A DNA stretch of 64,000 nucleotides from Paenibacillus xylanilyticus (GTDB taxonomy: Bacteria > Bacillota > Bacilli > Paenibacillales > Paenibacillaceae): contig NZ_JABMCB010000202.1 of the NCBI RefSeq assembly GCF_013359935.1, positions 806,001-870,000 on the forward strand. The letters run 5' to 3'. The notes under the pieces are model-generated. The model was not told the origin of the DNA, did not search any database, and saw only the letters and a program-made list of their open reading frames with translations. The translations under genes were made by a program, and so were the position numbers. This document shows, piece by piece, positions 61,488 to 64,000 of this stretch. Each line of letters starts with the position of its first letter. Positions within the stretch are counted from its first letter, which is position 1.

Positions 61488-62958
61488 TCAGGTGCCGCAG
61501 AATGTACGATAAGACGGATCACACGTCGTAGGCAGTGCAGCGTATTCTTTCTGTTCCGATGTATGTGCATATGGTTCTTTTAGTACGTTAAGCAGCTGAT
61601 GCATTACGCTATAATCTTCATCATTCTCTGCCCGTTCGAGCGCCTCTTCCACTCTGTGATTCCGGGGAATGACGGCAGGATTGCTGCTCTTCATCCGCTG
61701 CTGCACTGCCTCTTTCGAGTCAGACTGTCTGCTTAATCTGGCCTTCCAGCGTTCGTGCCATTCCGTAAAATCCGGTGCTTCGTTCAGACTCGAATTCTCC
61801 CATTGGTCAAAAGTCAAAGCAATGAACGTATTCGTGTAGTCAGCTGTATGCTTTTCCATCAGTTCCAGAAGATCCTTGATCAGCGTTTCATCTTCTGGCT
61901 CTTCAGTCGACAATCCTAGCTTGGCACGCATGCCCGGACAACCAGTAATGGTGGTGCTGCTCCGAAAACAGGGAGATGGCATCCTGCGCGATCTGTACAG
62001 CCTCTTCTTCATTATCATGCAGGAGGGGTAACAGCGTCTCAGCGAAGCGAGCCAGGTTCCATCCGGCAATATATGGCTGATTCCCATAGGCATAGCGACC
62101 CTGCGTATCGATTGAACTAAAAACAGTTCCCGGATTGTAGGCATCCATGAAAGCACAAGGCCCGTAATCAATCGTTTCTCCACTGATGGCCATATTGTCT
62201 GTATTCATTACGCCGTGAATAAAACCAACACTCTGCCATTTCGCTATAAGAGCAGCCTGTCGCTTGATGACTTCCTGAAGGAAGTTCAAGTATCGGTTTT
62301 CATCTGCAGCAATGTGAGGAAAATGGCGTTCCAGCGTGTAGTCGGCCAGTGTTCGGAGTTCTTCAACGGAGCCCCATCTGGCAGCATACTGAAAGGTTGC
62401 GACACGGATGTGACTCGAAGCCACACGGGTCAATATTGCGCCTGGTCGTTCCGTTTCGCGAATAATGTTTTCTCCCGTGGTCACTACAGCCAAACTTCTC
62501 GTTGTTGGAATACCGAGCGCCTCCATAGCTTCACTAATGATGTATTCGCGCAGCATCGGTCCAATCGCTGCACGACCATCACCTCCACGGGAGTAGGGGG
62601 TTCTCCCTGATCCTTTGAGCTGAATATCCATCCGTTCGCCTTGTGGAGTAATCTGTTCACCCAGCAGCAGAGCTCGTCCATCACCAAGCATATTGAAATT
62701 ACCAAACTGATGACCTGCATAAGCTTGAGCAAGAGGCTCGGCTCCTTCCGGAGTTTCATTGCCGGCAAAAATGGCTGCTCCTTCCCGGCTGTTCAGCACT
62801 TCCGCATTCAGTCCAAGGCTGGCAGCAAGCGCTTCGTTAAAAATGACCAGCTCAGGTGACTGAACGGGTATTGCCCCTTGGCTTGTATAAAAGGTCTGCG
62901 GCAGCCGAGCATAACTATTGTCCAAATTCCAACCTGCATCCAACTTTGCCTTTTCCAT
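61488..62958 (-). pseudogene. selO: SelO/YdiU protein adenylyltransferase, frameshifted
   Basis: The N-terminal part (62958 to about 61936) begins MEKAKLDAGWNLDNSYARL and has the catalytic pseudokinase motifs: QLKGSGRTPYSRGGDGRAAI, GIPTTRSLAV, GVMNTDNM and DYGPCAFMD. Near 61933-61935 an extra G in GGG shifts the frame after HHYWLSG, and a stop follows at 61903. The correct continuation (MRAKLGLSTEEPED) is open in another frame down to 61488. Together they give about 489 residues, the normal size. Catalytic residues lie before the shift. Enzyme role: AMPylation of proteins in redox stress. Either a true lesion or a sequencing error. Confidence 0.88.
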
Positions 62959-63179
62959 TGGGATCACACTCCTTCTCCTCAACAAAGGAAATCCTCTGTT
63001 TATATTCATGTAGCCTTTGTGAACCAATGCTCATTTATGTAGTCGCATGGAAATTTCAAGGTAAGAACATGTAATATGTTCATGATGAAACTTTAGCATA
63101 ATTGTACAGCAATTGCATGTTTCAACAGAAACATTCTCTATTTCAGAAACGTCTGGAAATGAAAGGGAGGGGAGGCATT

Positions 63180-63689
63180 TTGATATACACAAACCATCGA
63201 ATCTTATTTATAGCCGTATTCCTCATTTTGTTCACTGGTTGTCCCGTACATGAAGATGAAGATCAATATAATGGGGATTATGTAATTGTACAACAACGTG
63301 TCGCTGAAGCCCATGGATACACAATGATAAGGAAAATTTCCGTTCCGAAACAAGTACAGATGATTAAGGACATCACTTCAACCATTAAGCAAAATAATAT
63401 TGAGGCGGAAATGATCCGCCCGCCTGATTATAAGTTTTATTTTGAGAATGATGAAAACGCGGCGGCTTCCAATAGAGTCATATATGACCTCTGGATCAGT
63501 CCTAATCAGAATCAGGTTGAAATCATTGTTGAAAGCCAATCTACCTATGTTCAGCTGGATAAAACCCAATCTGCTAAACTATTTGAACTTTTAACAGGCG
63601 AAGCGTTGTCCGGGCAAGTAAAAAACAAAGCCAAACTCTGCATCGCATTCGGCATACAAAAGGCCCATGAAAGTTCAATTGTGAGTTGA
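63180..63689 (+). CDS. Lipoprotein, unknown
   Basis: About 169 residues from TTG 63180, GGGAGG upstream; an ATG at 63159 is also possible. The signal LIYTNHRILFIAVFLILF ends in the lipobox LFTGC, so a lipid-anchored surface protein is likely. The mature part is charged and beta-rich, with VYDLWISPNQNQVEIIVES-like and LDKTQSAKLFELL segments. No family recognised. It is alone on the plus strand, divergent from selO and convergent to the permease. Confidence 0.65.
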   Translation: MIYTNHRILFIAVFLILFTGCPVHEDEDQYNGDYVIVQQRVAEAHGYTMIRKISVPKQVQMIKDITSTIKQNNIEAEMIRPPDYKFYFENDENAAASNRVIYDLWISPNQNQVEIIVESQSTYVQLDKTQSAKLFELLTGEALSGQVKNKAKLCIAFGIQKAHESSIVS

Positions 63690-63767
63690 GTGTGTCCATC
63701 CTCATCCTACCAATTAAACAATCTGGACCTGTTCATTTTAATCAGGGACAATCCAATTAAGCTTGGA

Positions 63768-64000
63768 TCAAGTGGGTGCTTCCTGTGTTCCCGTTACTGG
63801 CTGAACGGGCAGGCTTTCTTTTTTTAAGCCGATGTTGAAAAAGACATTGAGCAGGATGGCACATAGACTTCCTGTTATAATACCATCGCTCACAATAATG
63901 CGAATACTTTGAGGCAGCTGTGCAAACAGATCAGGTACGGCCGTAACACCAAGCCCCAACGAAACGGAACAAGCGACGATCAGAAGATTGGATTGCTTAC
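63768..64000 (-). CDS. NCS2-type nucleobase (xanthine/uracil) permease, C-terminal fragment
   Basis: The open frame runs to the right edge. It reads NLLIVACSVSLGLGVTAVP, then ITGSLCAILLNVFFN with a short polar tail. These are the last two membrane helices of a nucleobase:cation symporter-2 (PbuX/UraA-like). Most of the gene lies outside the window. Confidence 0.75.
   Translation of the reverse strand, partial: KQSNLLIVACSVSLGLGVTAVPDLFAQLPQSIRIIVSDGIITGSLCAILLNVFFNIGLKKESLPVQPVTGTQEAPT

Noticed and set aside
1..64000. tRNA, rRNA, prophage or insertion elements
   Set aside because: No cloverleaf, rRNA, transposase or integrase sequence was recognised by eye; a tRNAscan or ISfinder run would settle it.

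Overview
The window reads as a chromosomal segment of an endospore-forming, low-to-mid GC Firmicute, most likely Paenibacillus. Support: spore genes (cotE, spoVK), strong AGGAGG-type ribosome binding sites with many TTG and GTG starts, a T-box leader, GlnR, LexA and CcpA operators, and a hflX/glnRA, miaA/hfq, mutSL/cotE order close to that of Bacillus subtilis. I see no rRNA or tRNA genes, prophage, IS element or CRISPR array. Nearly all genes lie on the minus strand. Plus-strand genes are an acireductone dioxygenase, lexA, the 56.4-58.6 kb block and a lipoprotein near the right end.

0.3-10.9 kb (minus strand): a ten-gene operon for a divergent Tad/Flp-type pilus or secretion machine. In transcription order it encodes a Ser/Thr kinase fused to a P-loop-like domain, a CpaB-like SAF protein, two CpaE/MinD-like proteins with degenerate P-loops, a membrane-anchored CpaF/TadA ATPase, a TadB-TadC-like fusion, and four small one-TM pilin-like or TadE/F-like proteins. 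A promoter, then a long terminator hairpin only about 28 nt before the kinase start, suggests control by attenuation. The start of an ABC-F gene sits at the left edge.

11-21.5 kb: housekeeping and repair genes: an FtsJ-type methyltransferase, an ABC ATPase, a thioredoxin-like protein, a receiver-like protein, endonuclease IV, Fpg, a NagD-type HAD phosphatase, RNase Z and cobalamin-dependent methionine synthase. Acireductone dioxygenase is divergent from metH. 21.6-26.5 kb: a GntR regulator and a sugar-type ABC importer (lipoprotein plus two permeases) with cre sites and a tandem operator-like repeat upstream.

26.5-50.4 kb: a core block with a HAD hydrolase, ynzC, divergent yneA/lexA with four LexA boxes, an aldehyde dehydrogenase, glnA/glnR with two GlnR-type boxes, ynbB, hflX, spoVK with a SigE-like promoter, a DUF402 protein, a class A penicillin-binding protein, hfq, miaA, an RsmJ-like methyltransferase, mutL, mutS, a putative amidoligase and cotE.

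50.4-64 kb: an aromatic acid exporter-like protein, a possible 57-codon gene, a NitT/TauT-type ABC importer, an M32 carboxypeptidase, a carbonic anhydrase, a PadR regulator, a glycine-rich membrane protein with a YxcD-like partner, tyrS with a tyrosine T-box, two immunity-like proteins, a frameshifted selO, an orphan lipoprotein and the end of an NCS2 nucleobase permease.

The most unusual content is the kinase-led Tad-like operon with its leader. Next come the amidoligase beside cotE, the frameshifted selO and the orphan immunity-like pair.
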